Assembly: GCA_963827605.1 (NCBI GenBank)
Contig: CAWHBK010000001.1
Coordinates: 1,116,001 to 1,180,000, forward strand
Direction: 5' to 3'
Length of the DNA stretch: 64,000 nucleotides
DNA from: DSYU01 sp963827605
GTDB lineage: Bacteria; Chloroflexota; Anaerolineae; Anaerolineales; Anaerolineaceae
Shown: positions 52,662 to 61,883 of the stretch, in pieces
Layout: the number at the start of each line of letters is the position of its first letter
Position numbering within the stretch: the first letter of the stretch is position 1
Program-made: the position numbers and the translations under genes
Notes under the pieces: generated by a model
What the model was told of the DNA's origin: nothing
The model's input: only the letters and a program-made list of their open reading frames with translations
Database searches by the model: none

Positions 52662-53352
52662 AGATGAGGTTACCTTACAGGAAACGCTGGCGTATAACCT
52701 GAAGCGCCAGGGGTATGAGGTGCAAACAGCCGGCGACGGGCTGGCCGGTCTCGAAATTGCGCGGCGCGTGCACCCCAACCTGATCCTGCTCGATATTATG
52801 CTGCCCGGAATGGACGGCTTTGAAGTATGCCGCATCCTGCGCCAGGAAATGAACACCCCGGTGCTCATGCTCACCGCACGGGACGATGAAATCGACCGCG
52901 TCGTTGGCCTGGAGGTAGGCGCGGATGATTATCTGACCAAGCCCTTCAGCATGCGCGAGCTGCTCGCGCGAGTCAAGGCCATGCTGCGCCGGGTCCGCCT
53001 GGTGACCGAGGAGGTCAGAGCCGGCGCAGACGCTGAGATGGTTTCCAGCCCGCCGGTGATGTACTTCGGCAACCTTACCCTGGATCTGGGCCGCCGCGAA
53101 GTGCGAGTGAATGAGCAGCCTATCGCGCTGAAGCCCAAGGAGTATGAGCTGCTGCTCTTTCTGGCCCAACACCAGGGGCAGGTACTCACCCGCGAGTTCA
53201 TCCTGGATAAGGTATGGGGCTGGAATTTTGTTGGCGACAGCCGCACCGTTGACGTGCATGTACGCTGGCTGCGTGAAAAAATTGAAACCGATCCTGGAGT
53301 ACCTACCCGCATTGTGACCGTCCGCGGCGCGGGCTATCGCTTTGAGGGATAA
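52636..53352 (+). CDS. phoB: OmpR/PhoB-family response regulator
   Basis: 238 residues. The receiver domain (1-120) has IILIVEDE, the phosphorylated aspartate in LILLDIMLPGMDG, TARDDE and the lysine in DYLTKPFS. The winged-helix DNA-binding domain (140-238) has FGNLTLDLGRREVRVN, LKPKEYELLLFLAQHQGQVLTREFILDKVWG and RTVDVHVRWLREKIE. It sits 9 bases before the kinase gene and upstream of pstSCAB-phoU, so it most likely controls the phosphate regulon. Its ATG lies inside the glycosyltransferase gene, so it can be read from that transcript too. Confidence 0.93.
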   Translation: MAEIILIVEDEVTLQETLAYNLKRQGYEVQTAGDGLAGLEIARRVHPNLILLDIMLPGMDGFEVCRILRQEMNTPVLMLTARDDEIDRVVGLEVGADDYLTKPFSMRELLARVKAMLRRVRLVTEEVRAGADAEMVSSPPVMYFGNLTLDLGRREVRVNEQPIALKPKEYELLLFLAQHQGQVLTREFILDKVWGWNFVGDSRTVDVHVRWLREKIETDPGVPTRIVTVRGAGYRFEG

Positions 53353-53361
53353 CCAGAAGGG

Positions 53362-55141
53362 ATGCTGAGGTGGGCAGTGAAACAAAGACGCTCTAGCCTG
53401 GTTTTTCGGATCGCGCTGCCCTTCGCGCTGCTCCTCGCCTTGACCATGGGCGCGCTCAGCCTGTATCTATCCGCTTTTATCCAGAATTCGTACCTGGAGA
53501 TTCTGCGCGGCGACCTGCAAGCGGATACGCGCCTGGTGGCAGAACAGATGGCGCTGTACTTGCGGCCCGGTTCCAGTGCTGCCATCGTTGAGGAACGCGT
53601 CATTCGGTACGCCAACCTGTTGGGCTCCCGCATCACCATTATCGATCCAACGGGCAAAGTTTTAGGGGAGTCGGCGAAAGATCCCCTGGAGATGGAAAAC
53701 CATCTCGACCGGCCGGAAGTTCAGCGCGCGCTGCAAAAGATGGCCAGTACAGAGATCCGCTACAGCAGTACCTTGCGGACCCAGATGCTCTACGCGGCTG
53801 CCCCCATTCTGGACGGTGAAAACTTGATTGGGATTGCCCGGCTGGCCGTCCCGCTGGATATGATCCATAGCCAGGAAAACAGCCTGCTGAACGCTGTACT
53901 GGTCGCCACAACCATTGCCACGGGTCTGGCGATCCTGCTCGCGATCCTCATTGCCACCTACACCATCCGCCCAATTACCGAGCTGACGGACACCGCGCAG
54001 CAGATTGCCAATGGGCAGTTGGAAGAAATCGCCTCTACCACGCGCCGGGATGAAGTTGGGCTGCTCCACCAATCTATTCAATTGATGGCCCAACGGCACA
54101 AACAGCAGATCACCGAGCTGCGCACCGAGCGCAGCCGGTTGGAAGCCGTGTTGCGCAACATGACCAACGGGGTGCTGATTGTTGACGCGCAGGGTATGGT
54201 CCAGCTGGCTAACCCGGCCGGGCTGCATCTATTTTTCCTTAGTGAAGAGCAGGCCCTCCACAAGTCGTTGATCGAGGTAGTCCGCCATCACCAGCTGGTA
54301 GAAACCTGGCGGAAATGTCTTGCCACGGGCGAGCAGCAGAACACTACCCTCGAGATGACCCCTGGCCGGGTGTTCGTGCAGGTAACCGCAACGCCCATGG
54401 AAGGCCCATTACCCGGCATGACCCTGCTCGTTTTCCAGGATCTGACCCAGGTGCGCAAGCTGGAAACCGTGCGGCGCGACTTCGTCAGCAACGTCTCGCA
54501 CGAGCTGCGCACCCCCCTGGCCTCGTTAAAAGCGCTGGTCGAAACCCTGGAAGAAGGCGCATTGGATGATCCACCGGCGGCCCGCCGTTTTCTGCAAAAA
54601 ATGAACACCGAAATCGACAACCTGACCCAAATGGTTCACGAGCTGCTCGAGCTGTCACGCATCGAGTTCGAACCGGGTCCCGTTACACCAGTCGCATGTT
54701 TCTCCTTGCGACCTGGCTGGCCCTGCTGTCGACCGCATGCAGCTCCAGGCCGAACGGGCCGGGATCAACCTGCATATGGACTGTCCCCCCAGCCTCCCCA
54801 CCGTTCGGGCTGACCCTGTCCGCATCCAACAGGTATTGGTAAATATGATCCACAACGCGATCAAATTCACCCCACCGGGCGGTGAAATCTTTATTTCCGC
54901 CGCAGCCGAAGCCGCGCAGGTGACCTTCGCGATCCGCGATACCGGCGTGGGCATCCCCGCGGACGTACTGCCGCGTATTTTCGAGCGCTTTTACAAAGCC
55001 GACCGGGCCCGCTCCGGCGGCGGCACCGGGCTGGGGCTGTCCATTGCCCGCCATATCATCCAGGCCCACGGCGGCCAAATCTGGGTTGAGAGCAGCGTAG
55101 GCGCGGGCAGCACCTTCTATTTCACCCTCCCTATCGTATAA
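53362..55141 (+). CDS. phoR: PhoR-type sensor histidine kinase, one frameshift
   Basis: About 590 residues when joined. Membrane helix 1 (about 15-38), an extracytoplasmic sensor (40-170), helix 2 (about 175-200), HAMP (IRPITELTDTAQQIANGQLEEI), PAS (LRNMTNGVLIVDAQGMVQLANPAG), the dimerisation/phosphoacceptor motif VSNVSHELRTPLASLKALVETLEEGA, then a frame change near 54690 and the ATPase domain: VNMIHNAIKFTPPGG (N box), DTGVGIP (G1) and GTGLGLSIARHI (G2). Both the phosphorylated histidine and all ATP boxes are present. Partner of the regulator encoded just upstream. The frameshift is probably an error, since the rest of the pho-pst set is intact. Confidence 0.9.
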
Positions 55142-55154
55142 CCAGGGAAGAAGG

Positions 55155-55199
55155 AATATTTTCAGAAATGGCGCATGATGCGCATTTCTGAGAAATATT
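55155..55199 (+). terminator. hairpin after phoR
   Basis: A long interrupted inverted repeat, AATATT..CAGAAATGgCGCA (from 55155) against TGCGCATTTCTG..AAATATT (to 55199), is followed by GCTTTTAATT. It lies 14 bases after the phoR stop and probably ends that transcript or lowers read-through into pstS. Confidence 0.6.
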
Positions 55200-55202
55200 T
55201 GC

Positions 55203-55260
55203 TTTTAATTGTTAACGCGGGCTTTAACAATTATTAACCCGTCCCTCCTATCCCGTTAAA
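55203..55260 (+). promoter_or_regulatory. candidate Pho box before pstS
   Basis: TTAA-centred repeats occur at 55212 (TTAACG), 55224 (TTAACA), 55234 (TTAACC) and 55256 (TTAAAG), spaced 12, 10 and 22 bases, that is about one or two helical turns. A weaker TTAA lies at 55205. PhoB/PhoP-type regulators bind direct repeats with 11-base spacing, and Bacillus PhoP uses TTAACA-like units. The genes on either side (phoR and pstS) fit that role. Confidence 0.6.
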
Positions 55261-55326
55261 GTCCAGCGGGTAAGATAAAGCTGGAATAAAAAAGAAAACA
55301 AACACCTCTAGGAGGGTAAAGAAAAG

Positions 55327-56505
55327 ATGCAAAAGAAATTGAGTACTACCGTTTTCATCATCGCAATCGCAGCAATGCTCCTGGCAGCCTGCGCACCCGC
55401 GGCTGGGTCCGTCCCACAGACAGGGAAAGACGCCACAGGCGCTCAGGCTGTCTCTGGAAAAGAAGGGGCTACCACTGCGCTGCCCGCCGGCTCGGTCCAG
55501 ATTAATGGCGCTGGCGCAACCTTCCCCCTGCCGGTCTATACCGAGTGGGTTTATGCGTACCAGTACATCGACCCTTCGGTCGCGCTCAATTATCAGGGCA
55601 TTGGTTCGGGCGGCGGCAAGAAAGGCATTATTGACCGCACACTCGACTTTGCCGGGTCCGACTCGGTCTTGAAAGATGAAGAGTACACCAAAGGCGGCGA
55701 CCTGCAAATGTACCCGGTGCTGGCCGGTGCGGTCGTGCCAATCTTCAACCTCGAAAATTATGATGCCAGCGCGGACCCCGCCCTGGTTCTGGACCGCGCC
55801 ACATTGGCAGGCATTTACATGGGCACCATCCAGAACTGGAACGATGCGGCCATCGTGTCCCAAAACCCGAGCCTGAAGGACAAGCTGCCGGCCAAGGCCA
55901 TCACCGCCGTGCACCGCTCGGACGGCTCTGGCACCACCGAAATCTTCACCAATGCCCTGGCCGCTTTCAGCCAGGACTGGGAGAAAAACGTGGGCGCCGG
56001 CTCCGCGGTGGAATGGCCGGTGGATAAGGCCGGTAACGGCATCGGTGGGAAAGGCAACCAGGGTGTCGCCGGGTCCGTCCAAAACACGCCCAATTCGATA
56101 GGCTACGTGGAGCTTTCTTACGCCATCGCCAATAAAATCCCTTACGCGCAGATGGTGAACAAAGCCGGGAAAACCGTCACTGCTGACGCAAACAGCCTGG
56201 CCTCGGTCATGAATGATTATGCGGACGCCTTCACCGATAAAATGACCGCCAAGATTGTCGATGGCGCTGGGGAAGGTTCCTGGCCGATCTCCGGCTACAC
56301 CTACATCATCCTGCACACCCACAGCATGGAAGACTGCACGAAAGCCGAAAAGCTGATGGGTTACCTTAAATGGTCGCTGACCGATCCGGCGGCTGCCAAA
56401 CGCGCCGCCGACCTGGGCTATGCCGTTCTGCCCGACACAGTCCGCACCAAAGTCCTGGCGAAGCTCGGCGAAGTGACCTGCAGCAACCAGCCCGTACTGA
56501 AATAA
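55327..56505 (+). CDS. pstS: phosphate-binding lipoprotein of the Pst transporter
   Basis: 392 residues. Lipoprotein signal KLSTTVFIIAIAAMLLAAC (lipobox LAAC). The phosphate-binding loops are clear: INGAGATFPLPVYTEW, GIGSGGGKKGIIDRTLDFAGSD and VHRSDGSGTTEIFTNAL. YMGTIQNWND is the usual hinge segment. It delivers phosphate to PstC/PstA. AGGAGG lies 10 bases before the ATG. A REP-like hairpin between this gene and pstC probably separates their expression levels, as binding proteins are made in excess. Confidence 0.97.
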   Translation: MQKKLSTTVFIIAIAAMLLAACAPAAGSVPQTGKDATGAQAVSGKEGATTALPAGSVQINGAGATFPLPVYTEWVYAYQYIDPSVALNYQGIGSGGGKKGIIDRTLDFAGSDSVLKDEEYTKGGDLQMYPVLAGAVVPIFNLENYDASADPALVLDRATLAGIYMGTIQNWNDAAIVSQNPSLKDKLPAKAITAVHRSDGSGTTEIFTNALAAFSQDWEKNVGAGSAVEWPVDKAGNGIGGKGNQGVAGSVQNTPNSIGYVELSYAIANKIPYAQMVNKAGKTVTADANSLASVMNDYADAFTDKMTAKIVDGAGEGSWPISGYTYIILHTHSMEDCTKAEKLMGYLKWSLTDPAAAKRAADLGYAVLPDTVRTKVLAKLGEVTCSNQPVLK

Positions 56506-56544
56506 ACGATGATCAATCGGTACAGCGCTTTCCGAATGCAATAG

Positions 56545-56623
56545 TTTTGTAGGGCGGGTATCCCTACCCGCCATCTTCTTTTGTATGTAATCGAAGACGA
56601 AGAGCAAAGGCCCCGCCTTACAG
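56545..56623. repeat. REP/MITE-like palindromic element between pstS and pstC
   Basis: It begins TTTTGTAGGGCG (56545-56556). GGCGGGTA (56553-56560) pairs with TACCCGCC (56565-56572) in a tight hairpin. The outer TGTAGGGCGGG is mirrored by CCCCGCCTTACA (56611-56622) on the right, giving imperfect terminal inverted repeats about 75 bases apart. The same 12-base start recurs at 61911-61922. No coding frame belongs to it. Confidence 0.65.
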
Positions 56624-56637
56624 GGAAGGAAATCTTT

Positions 56638-57648
56638 ATGCAAAGTTCAAAAACCCGGACCAACCAACCCGCATGGCTCAGACCCATAACCCGTTTTTGG
56701 AACCACGGTGACAAAATGTGGCAGGGCATGCTGCGCTTCGCCGCGTTTGCCGTGCTGTTCCTCATGCTGGCGATTGGCTTTTTACTCTGGAATGACTCCA
56801 GTGCGGCCCGCGGCCATTATGGCTGGAATTTCATCCTCCCCACCGCTAACCCCAGCTGGAACCCGGTCAAAGAGGTGTTTCAATCCTGGCCGTTTCTGTA
56901 CGGCACGCTCGTCACATCGCTCACCGCCATTCTTCTCGCCGTTCCGGTGAGCCTCGGTATTGCCATTTTCCTTTCCGAGCTGTGCCCCGATTGGTTGCGC
57001 ATCCCGCTGGGCTGGTGCATCGAACTGCTGGCCGCCATCCCGAGCGTGGTCTACGGTCTGTGGGGCCTGTTCGTTTTCTTGCCCGTGGTGATCACCCCGG
57101 TGGGGACGTTTTTGGGAGACATCCTTGGCCGCGTGCCGGGAATGAACATCTTCTTTAACGGGACCATCCCGCAGAGCGGCGCCAGCCGGCTGGCAGCCGG
57201 TTTTATCCTGGCAATTATGATCATACCCACCATCACCGCGGTCGCCCGAGACGTCTTCATCGCTATCCCGCGCAGCCAGCGCGAGGCATCACTCGCGCTG
57301 GGCGCCACCCAATGGGAGACGATCTGGCAGGTGCTGCTCCCCTACGGACTGTCCGGCATCCTGGGCGCGGTCATCCTCGGCCTGGGGCGCGCCTTGGGTG
57401 AGACGATGGCGGTCACGATGGTCATTGGCAACAGCAGCCAGGGCACGCTCTCCCTGCTGGTGCCGGGCTATACCATGTCGAGCATCATTGCCAACGAGTT
57501 TGCCGAAGCCACCTCGGACCTGCACCTGCAAGCGCTGGTAGAGATCGGCCTGATCCTCTTTATTCTCACCTTACTGCTCAACCTGCTGGCTCGTTTTCTG
57601 GTCTGGCGGGTTGCCCGGAAAGCCACCCTACAGGAGGCGCGTGTATGA
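56638..57648 (+). CDS. pstC: phosphate ABC transporter permease PstC
   Basis: About 336 residues with six membrane helices. The ATG at 56638 has AAGGAA 6 bases upstream; an in-frame start at 56581 falls inside the repeat element and has no such site. Family elements: WNPVKEVFQSWPFLYGTLVTS, AIPSVVYGLWGLFVFLPVV, the EAA-type loop REASLALGATQWETIWQVLLPYGLSGI that contacts the ATPase, and GRALGETMAVTMVIGNS. It ends in ATGA overlap with pstA. Confidence 0.95.
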   Translation: MQSSKTRTNQPAWLRPITRFWNHGDKMWQGMLRFAAFAVLFLMLAIGFLLWNDSSAARGHYGWNFILPTANPSWNPVKEVFQSWPFLYGTLVTSLTAILLAVPVSLGIAIFLSELCPDWLRIPLGWCIELLAAIPSVVYGLWGLFVFLPVVITPVGTFLGDILGRVPGMNIFFNGTIPQSGASRLAAGFILAIMIIPTITAVARDVFIAIPRSQREASLALGATQWETIWQVLLPYGLSGILGAVILGLGRALGETMAVTMVIGNSSQGTLSLLVPGYTMSSIIANEFAEATSDLHLQALVEIGLILFILTLLLNLLARFLVWRVARKATLQEARV

Positions 57649-58601
57649 GCGCCAACACCTATACTGCTCCGCGGGAATCCTATATTAACCCGCTCACCCG
57701 CTTCCAGCGCCGCAAGCTGAGCAACCACCTCATGCTCAGCCTGACCGGCCTGATGACATTTCTTGCATTGGTCCCCCTGTTCTGGATCATCGGTTATGTA
57801 ATCTACCGCGGCGCGGCCTATATCAACCTGGATTTCTTCACCCAGCTTCCCCGCCCCATGGGCATTTCCGGAGGGGGCGTGCTGCACGCCATCCAGGGAA
57901 CCATCCTCCTCTCCCTGCTGGCCTGCCTGTTCTCCATCCCGCCCGGGATTCTGGCTGCTTTTTACGTTGCCCGCAACCCGAACACACCCCTGGGCATTGC
58001 CGTCCGCTTTGGTACGGACGTGCTGGCCGGGGTTCCCTCAATTGTCGTAGGCCTTTTCGGCTATACGTTTATCGTAAAACAGCAGGGGCATTACTCCGCA
58101 TTGGCTGGCGGTCTGGCGCTTTCCATCCTGATGCTGCCGACCATTATTCGCACAACCGAGGAAATGATAAAGCTCGTCCCGCAGAGTTTGCGCGAAGCCT
58201 CCCTGGCGCTGGGCGGCCCGGAATGGAAAACCGCGCTGAACGTCACCCTACCCGCGGCCGGAAACGGCATCATCACCGGTTTCTTGCTCGCCATTTCCCG
58301 CGCTTCCGGTGAAACTGCCCCCCTGCTCTTTACGGCCTTAGGCAACGAGCGTTACAATATAGTCAACATTGCCCAGAGCGGCATCGCCAACCACCAGGGC
58401 CCCCTGACCATCCTGGACCGCATCCTTGGCCAGCCGGTCGATTCACTGCCCCTCACATTATGGAAATACGCGCAGCAGCCCTACCCGGAACGCGTCAATC
58501 AGGCCTGGGCCGCCGCGCTGGTGCTTATGCTGCTGGTGCTGGTCACAAATATCACCGCGCGCGTCTGGATGCAGGCGCGGGCCGCAAAGATGAGAGGTTA
58601 G
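57645..58601 (+). CDS. pstA: phosphate ABC transporter permease PstA
   Basis: 318 residues, six membrane helices. Family elements: YRGAAYINLDFFTQLPRP, GGGVLHAIQGTILLSLLACLFSIPPGILAAFYVA, LAGVPSIVVGLFGYTF, the EAA loop REASLALGGPEWKTALNVTLPAAGNGI and ISRASGETAPLLFTALGN. It starts in a 4-base overlap with pstC and is followed after 4 bases by pstB, a compact operon. Confidence 0.95.
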   Translation: MSANTYTAPRESYINPLTRFQRRKLSNHLMLSLTGLMTFLALVPLFWIIGYVIYRGAAYINLDFFTQLPRPMGISGGGVLHAIQGTILLSLLACLFSIPPGILAAFYVARNPNTPLGIAVRFGTDVLAGVPSIVVGLFGYTFIVKQQGHYSALAGGLALSILMLPTIIRTTEEMIKLVPQSLREASLALGGPEWKTALNVTLPAAGNGIITGFLLAISRASGETAPLLFTALGNERYNIVNIAQSGIANHQGPLTILDRILGQPVDSLPLTLWKYAQQPYPERVNQAWAAALVLMLLVLVTNITARVWMQARAAKMRG

Positions 58602-58605
58602 CCGA

Positions 58606-59475
58606 ATGAATTCAGCCAAAATATCCTCCCAGTCATCCTCTGAAAAAGCAAAAGCGCCTGTCCCTACCGTTTCTCAGGTACTGGCGCAGGAAACTGAAGA
58701 TAAGAACCCGGTCAAAGTAGAAACAAAGGATCTGGGCCTGCAGTATGGTAAGTTCCAGGCGGTCGGAAATATCAGTATGGCGATTAAGGCCAACCGGGCC
58801 ACCGCCATCATTGGCCCCTCCGGCTGTGGCAAATCCACCGTGCTGCGCTGTTTCAACCGCATGAACGATCTGGTGCCGAGCGCGCATGTCACCGGTCAGG
58901 TGCTGCTGGACGGAGACGATATTTACGCCCCAGGCATGGATGTTGTGGATGTCCGCCGCCGGGTTGGGATGGTTTTCCAGCGCCCCAACCCTTTCCCCAA
59001 GAGCATCTACGATAACGTTGCTTATGGACCCAGACTGTACGGGGTTGGGAAACGCTCCACCCTGGATGAGATTGTCGAGCGCAGCCTGCGCCAGGCCGCC
59101 TTATGGGATGAGGTAAAAGACAAGCTGCGCCAGAACGCCACCTCGCTTTCGGGCGGGCAGCAGCAGCGCCTGTGCATCGCGCGCGCATTAGCCGTCGAAC
59201 CGGACGTGGTCCTCATGGATGAACCAGCCTCCGCCCTGGATCCAATTGCTACCTATCGGATCGAAGAACTCATTCGTGAGCTGGTAAAGGATGTTACAAT
59301 TATCATAGTGACCCACAATATGCAGCAGGCGGCTCGCGTATCCGACTACACCGCATTTTTTATGGTAAACGAACACCGCATGGGGTACCTGGTCGAGTAC
59401 GGGCATACGACGCAGATCTTTACCAACCCAAAGAATAAGCAGACCGAGGATTACATCAGTGGGCGCTTTGGCTAA
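58606..59475 (+). CDS. pstB: phosphate ABC transporter ATPase PstB
   Basis: 289 residues. A Ser/Lys-rich N-terminal extension of about 35 residues precedes the ATPase core, making it longer than the usual 250-260. Walker A is IIGPSGCGKSTVLRCFNRMND, the Q-loop region is GMVFQRPNPFPKSIYDNVAYGPRLYG (typical of PstB), the signature is SLSGGQQQRLCIARALA, Walker B is DVVLMDEPASALDP and the switch is VTHNMQQAARVSDY. The extension is not a signal peptide. It powers phosphate import through PstCA. Confidence 0.96.
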   Translation: MNSAKISSQSSSEKAKAPVPTVSQVLAQETEDKNPVKVETKDLGLQYGKFQAVGNISMAIKANRATAIIGPSGCGKSTVLRCFNRMNDLVPSAHVTGQVLLDGDDIYAPGMDVVDVRRRVGMVFQRPNPFPKSIYDNVAYGPRLYGVGKRSTLDEIVERSLRQAALWDEVKDKLRQNATSLSGGQQQRLCIARALAVEPDVVLMDEPASALDPIATYRIEELIRELVKDVTIIIVTHNMQQAARVSDYTAFFMVNEHRMGYLVEYGHTTQIFTNPKNKQTEDYISGRFG

Positions 59476-59503
59476 CGCAAAAAACTATAACGAGGGGCGC
59501 ATT

Positions 59504-60181
59504 ATGCCACGTGAAACCCTGGATCGTCAGGTCCAACATCTTCAAGAAGAGGTTTTACTGCTCGGCAGCATGGTTGAGCAGGCCATCATCGCGGCAGTTG
59601 ATGCCTTGATAAAGCGAGATGTGCCGGCTTCCAGGAAGGTATTCAACAATGACATGCTCATCAATGAAAAACGCTACGCCATTGAGAATGCCATCCTGAT
59701 TTTGATTGCCACCCAACAGCCCATGGCGCGCGACCTGCGCTTGATGGCCGCCATCCTGGAAGTGATCACCGAGCTGGAGCGCATGGGCGACTATGCGAAA
59801 GGCATTTCCAAGATTTCCATCAAAATCGGCGATTCCCCTTTGCCGATCAGCCTGCGCGAAATATCTGCCATGGCGGACCTGGCGGTAAATATGCTCCACC
59901 GGGCGTTGGGCGCTTTCGTGGCCGGAAATGCGCAGCTGGCGCATGAAATCCCTGCCGAAGATGACCAGGTCGACGCGTACTATAACCAGATCCATCGCGA
60001 GGTTGTCGCTTCGATGATCTCCAACCCCGAAACCATCGACCAGGCCAACCTGATGATGTGGGTAGCGCATAATCTGGAGCGTTTTGGCGACCGTGTAACC
60101 AATATCTGCGAGCGGACCGTATTCATTGCTACCGGCGAGTTGATGGAGATGGATACGGATGACGAAGAAGATCTGGAATAA
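59504..60181 (+). CDS. phoU: phosphate signalling protein PhoU
   Basis: 225 residues, all helical, two PhoU repeats. Each has the metal-binding pattern: DMLINEKRYAIENAILILIATQQPMARDLRLMAAILEV, with ELERMGDYAKGI in the first, and AEDDQVDAYYNQIHREVVASM with HNLERFGDRVTNICERTVFI in the second. PhoU links Pst activity to PhoR and keeps the regulon off when phosphate is high. The ATG at 59504 has GAGGGG 6 bases upstream; an earlier in-frame start would overlap pstB. Confidence 0.95.
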   Translation: MPRETLDRQVQHLQEEVLLLGSMVEQAIIAAVDALIKRDVPASRKVFNNDMLINEKRYAIENAILILIATQQPMARDLRLMAAILEVITELERMGDYAKGISKISIKIGDSPLPISLREISAMADLAVNMLHRALGAFVAGNAQLAHEIPAEDDQVDAYYNQIHREVVASMISNPETIDQANLMMWVAHNLERFGDRVTNICERTVFIATGELMEMDTDDEEDLE

Positions 60182-60186
60182 GCGCC

Positions 60187-61197
60187 ATGAAGCTGGATGA
60201 GGGTGCCTGCGCCTATGGGGCGGGCGTGCTCCTCACGCACCTGGATGCCCTCGAGAACGCCAGTACCGGCGTGCACCAGGGCGAGCAGGATATTGAATTC
60301 GTGCACGACGCCCGGGTGGCTTCGCGCCGGCTGCGCGCTACCATTCCCCTGTTTGATAGCTGCCTGCCCTCCAAAAAAGCTAAAAAATGGTTGCGAAAAA
60401 TCCGCAAGGTCACCCGGGCGTTAGGTGACGCGCGCGACACGGATGTTCAGCTCGAATGGCTGCAAAAGTTTCAAGAAACCTTACCGGAAACAGAATACCA
60501 GCCGGGCCTTGACCGCCTGATGCTGCGCCTGCGCCAAAAGCGCGAGAAATTGCAGACCTCGTTGACCGCGGCAATGGACAAATTATCGGCCAGTAACCTG
60601 CTGGCGAAAATGGCTGATGAACTTCAACCCACTGCCAGCCGCGCCGAAGAAATCTATATTTACACCCCCAAACTTTACCAGCATAGTTACCAGTCCATCA
60701 CCGGGCGGCTGGAAACCCTTTTATCCTACGAGGCCATTGTGGATCAGCCCGATAAGGCTGCCGAACTGCATGAGATGCGCATTGCCGCAAAATGGCTGCG
60801 CTACACGATGGAAACCTTTGCCCCGTTATACGCGGATCATTTGAAGGAATATTTGCAAGTGGCCCGCACGACCCAGGATCTGTTGGGTGAAATCCACGAT
60901 TGCGACGTGTGGCAGCTTTCCTTACCTCGTTTCCTGGAAGAAGAGCGCCTGCGCACCCTCGAATATTTTGGCGCAGAAGAACCCTTCCAGCCGCTGGTCG
61001 CAGGGATTCAATACCTGCAGCAGGAACGGCAGCTGGAGCGCGGCAAACTCTACGATCAGTTCGCCGCAAGCTGGCACACCTGGCAGTCGGCGGGGCTGTG
61101 GAACGAGCTGCGCCGTACTATTCAGGTGCCTTTCCTTCAGCCCGGCCAGATCTATCCCCCGCTGAAACCGCGCCCCGAAGATCAACCCGTCCCCTGA
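60187..61197 (+). CDS. CHAD-domain protein (polyphosphate-binding)
   Basis: 336 residues, helical. Two CHAD half-repeats with their histidine/arginine signatures: VHDARVASRRLRATIPLF (about 38-55) and LHEMRIAAKWLRYTMETF (about 195-212). Basic helices (KKAKKWLRKIRKVTRALGDARDTDV) fit polyphosphate binding. CHAD proteins bind inorganic polyphosphate and are found at polyphosphate granules in other bacteria. It starts 5 bases after phoU, so it is part of the phosphate operon. This links phosphate uptake to storage. No catalytic residues are expected; no CYTH domain is fused. Confidence 0.87.
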   Translation: MKLDEGACAYGAGVLLTHLDALENASTGVHQGEQDIEFVHDARVASRRLRATIPLFDSCLPSKKAKKWLRKIRKVTRALGDARDTDVQLEWLQKFQETLPETEYQPGLDRLMLRLRQKREKLQTSLTAAMDKLSASNLLAKMADELQPTASRAEEIYIYTPKLYQHSYQSITGRLETLLSYEAIVDQPDKAAELHEMRIAAKWLRYTMETFAPLYADHLKEYLQVARTTQDLLGEIHDCDVWQLSLPRFLEEERLRTLEYFGAEEPFQPLVAGIQYLQQERQLERGKLYDQFAASWHTWQSAGLWNELRRTIQVPFLQPGQIYPPLKPRPEDQPVP

Positions 61198-61234
61198 TCT
61201 CCAAGGCCAGGTTTCCGCCAGAAAAAAATCCCCG

Positions 61235-61714
61235 TTAGGTTTCCGCGCCGCTTTCCAATAGAATTTCTTGCAGGCGGTCACGGCGCAGCGCCAGGTCGCG
61301 CGCCTCGCGCACCGGCCCATCCTCCGCGATTACCCTTGCGATTGCATCGCGTACCGCTCCCGGCTGCAAGTTGTACCCGCCCACCTGCACTAAGGGAACC
61401 CATTCCAGCAGGTAGCGGTTTTGCTCCGTGCGCTTGAACGCCTCCGGCCCCCCCAGCGATAGTGTTCCCGGTTGGACCTCTACAAAAAAATAATGCGCCA
61501 GCCTGGTCGGGACGGCGTGATCGAAAGCGGGCTGAAGCCAGGCGGTATTCAGCCCGGTCTCTTCCAGCACCTCGCGGATGCAGGCCTCTTCCGCGCTTTC
61601 CCCCTCCTCGATATGACCGCCCGGGAACACATAAAAATCCCGGCTGGTGCGAATGCGGTGAATGAGAAGGATATGCCGCTTGCTGATAATAATCGCCGCC
61701 GCCCTGTCTGCCAT
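61235..61714 (-). CDS. Nudix hydrolase
   Basis: About 159 residues. The Nudix box GGHIEEGESAEEACIREVLEETGL (G-x5-E-x7-REU-x-EE-x-GU) is complete and preceded by FYVFP. Strands before it (AAAIIISKRHILLIHRIR) and a C-terminal helix fit the fold. The substrate, a nucleoside diphosphate derivative, is not readable. The ATG at 61714 gives MADRAAAI; an ATG at 61723 is equally possible, and neither has a clear ribosome binding site. A TATAAT-like TATAAT overlap just upstream suggests a short or absent leader. It converges on the CHAD gene. Confidence 0.85.
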   Translation of the reverse strand: MADRAAAIIISKRHILLIHRIRTSRDFYVFPGGHIEEGESAEEACIREVLEETGLNTAWLQPAFDHAVPTRLAHYFFVEVQPGTLSLGGPEAFKRTEQNRYLLEWVPLVQVGGYNLQPGAVRDAIARVIAEDGPVREARDLALRRDRLQEILLESGAET

Positions 61715-61883
61715 AGCTAACATTATACCAATCCATACGCCTGGAACGGGCGCATTTTTGGCGCGATGTGGTGAGGGAGGATCTAACCTCTTCGCGACTA
61801 CCGTCGCGGAGCAGACCAGAACTTGCAATTACCAGGGCCTTTAGAAGGCATCCCTTCCTTTTAGGGAAGAAGCCGCGACAGTA

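Noticed and set aside
55234..56643. 469-codon open frame on the minus strand opposite pstS
   Set aside because: It lies antisense to a clear pstS with signal peptide and phosphate loops. The frame is open because of GC-rich codon bias on the other strand, and its translation shows no family motifs.
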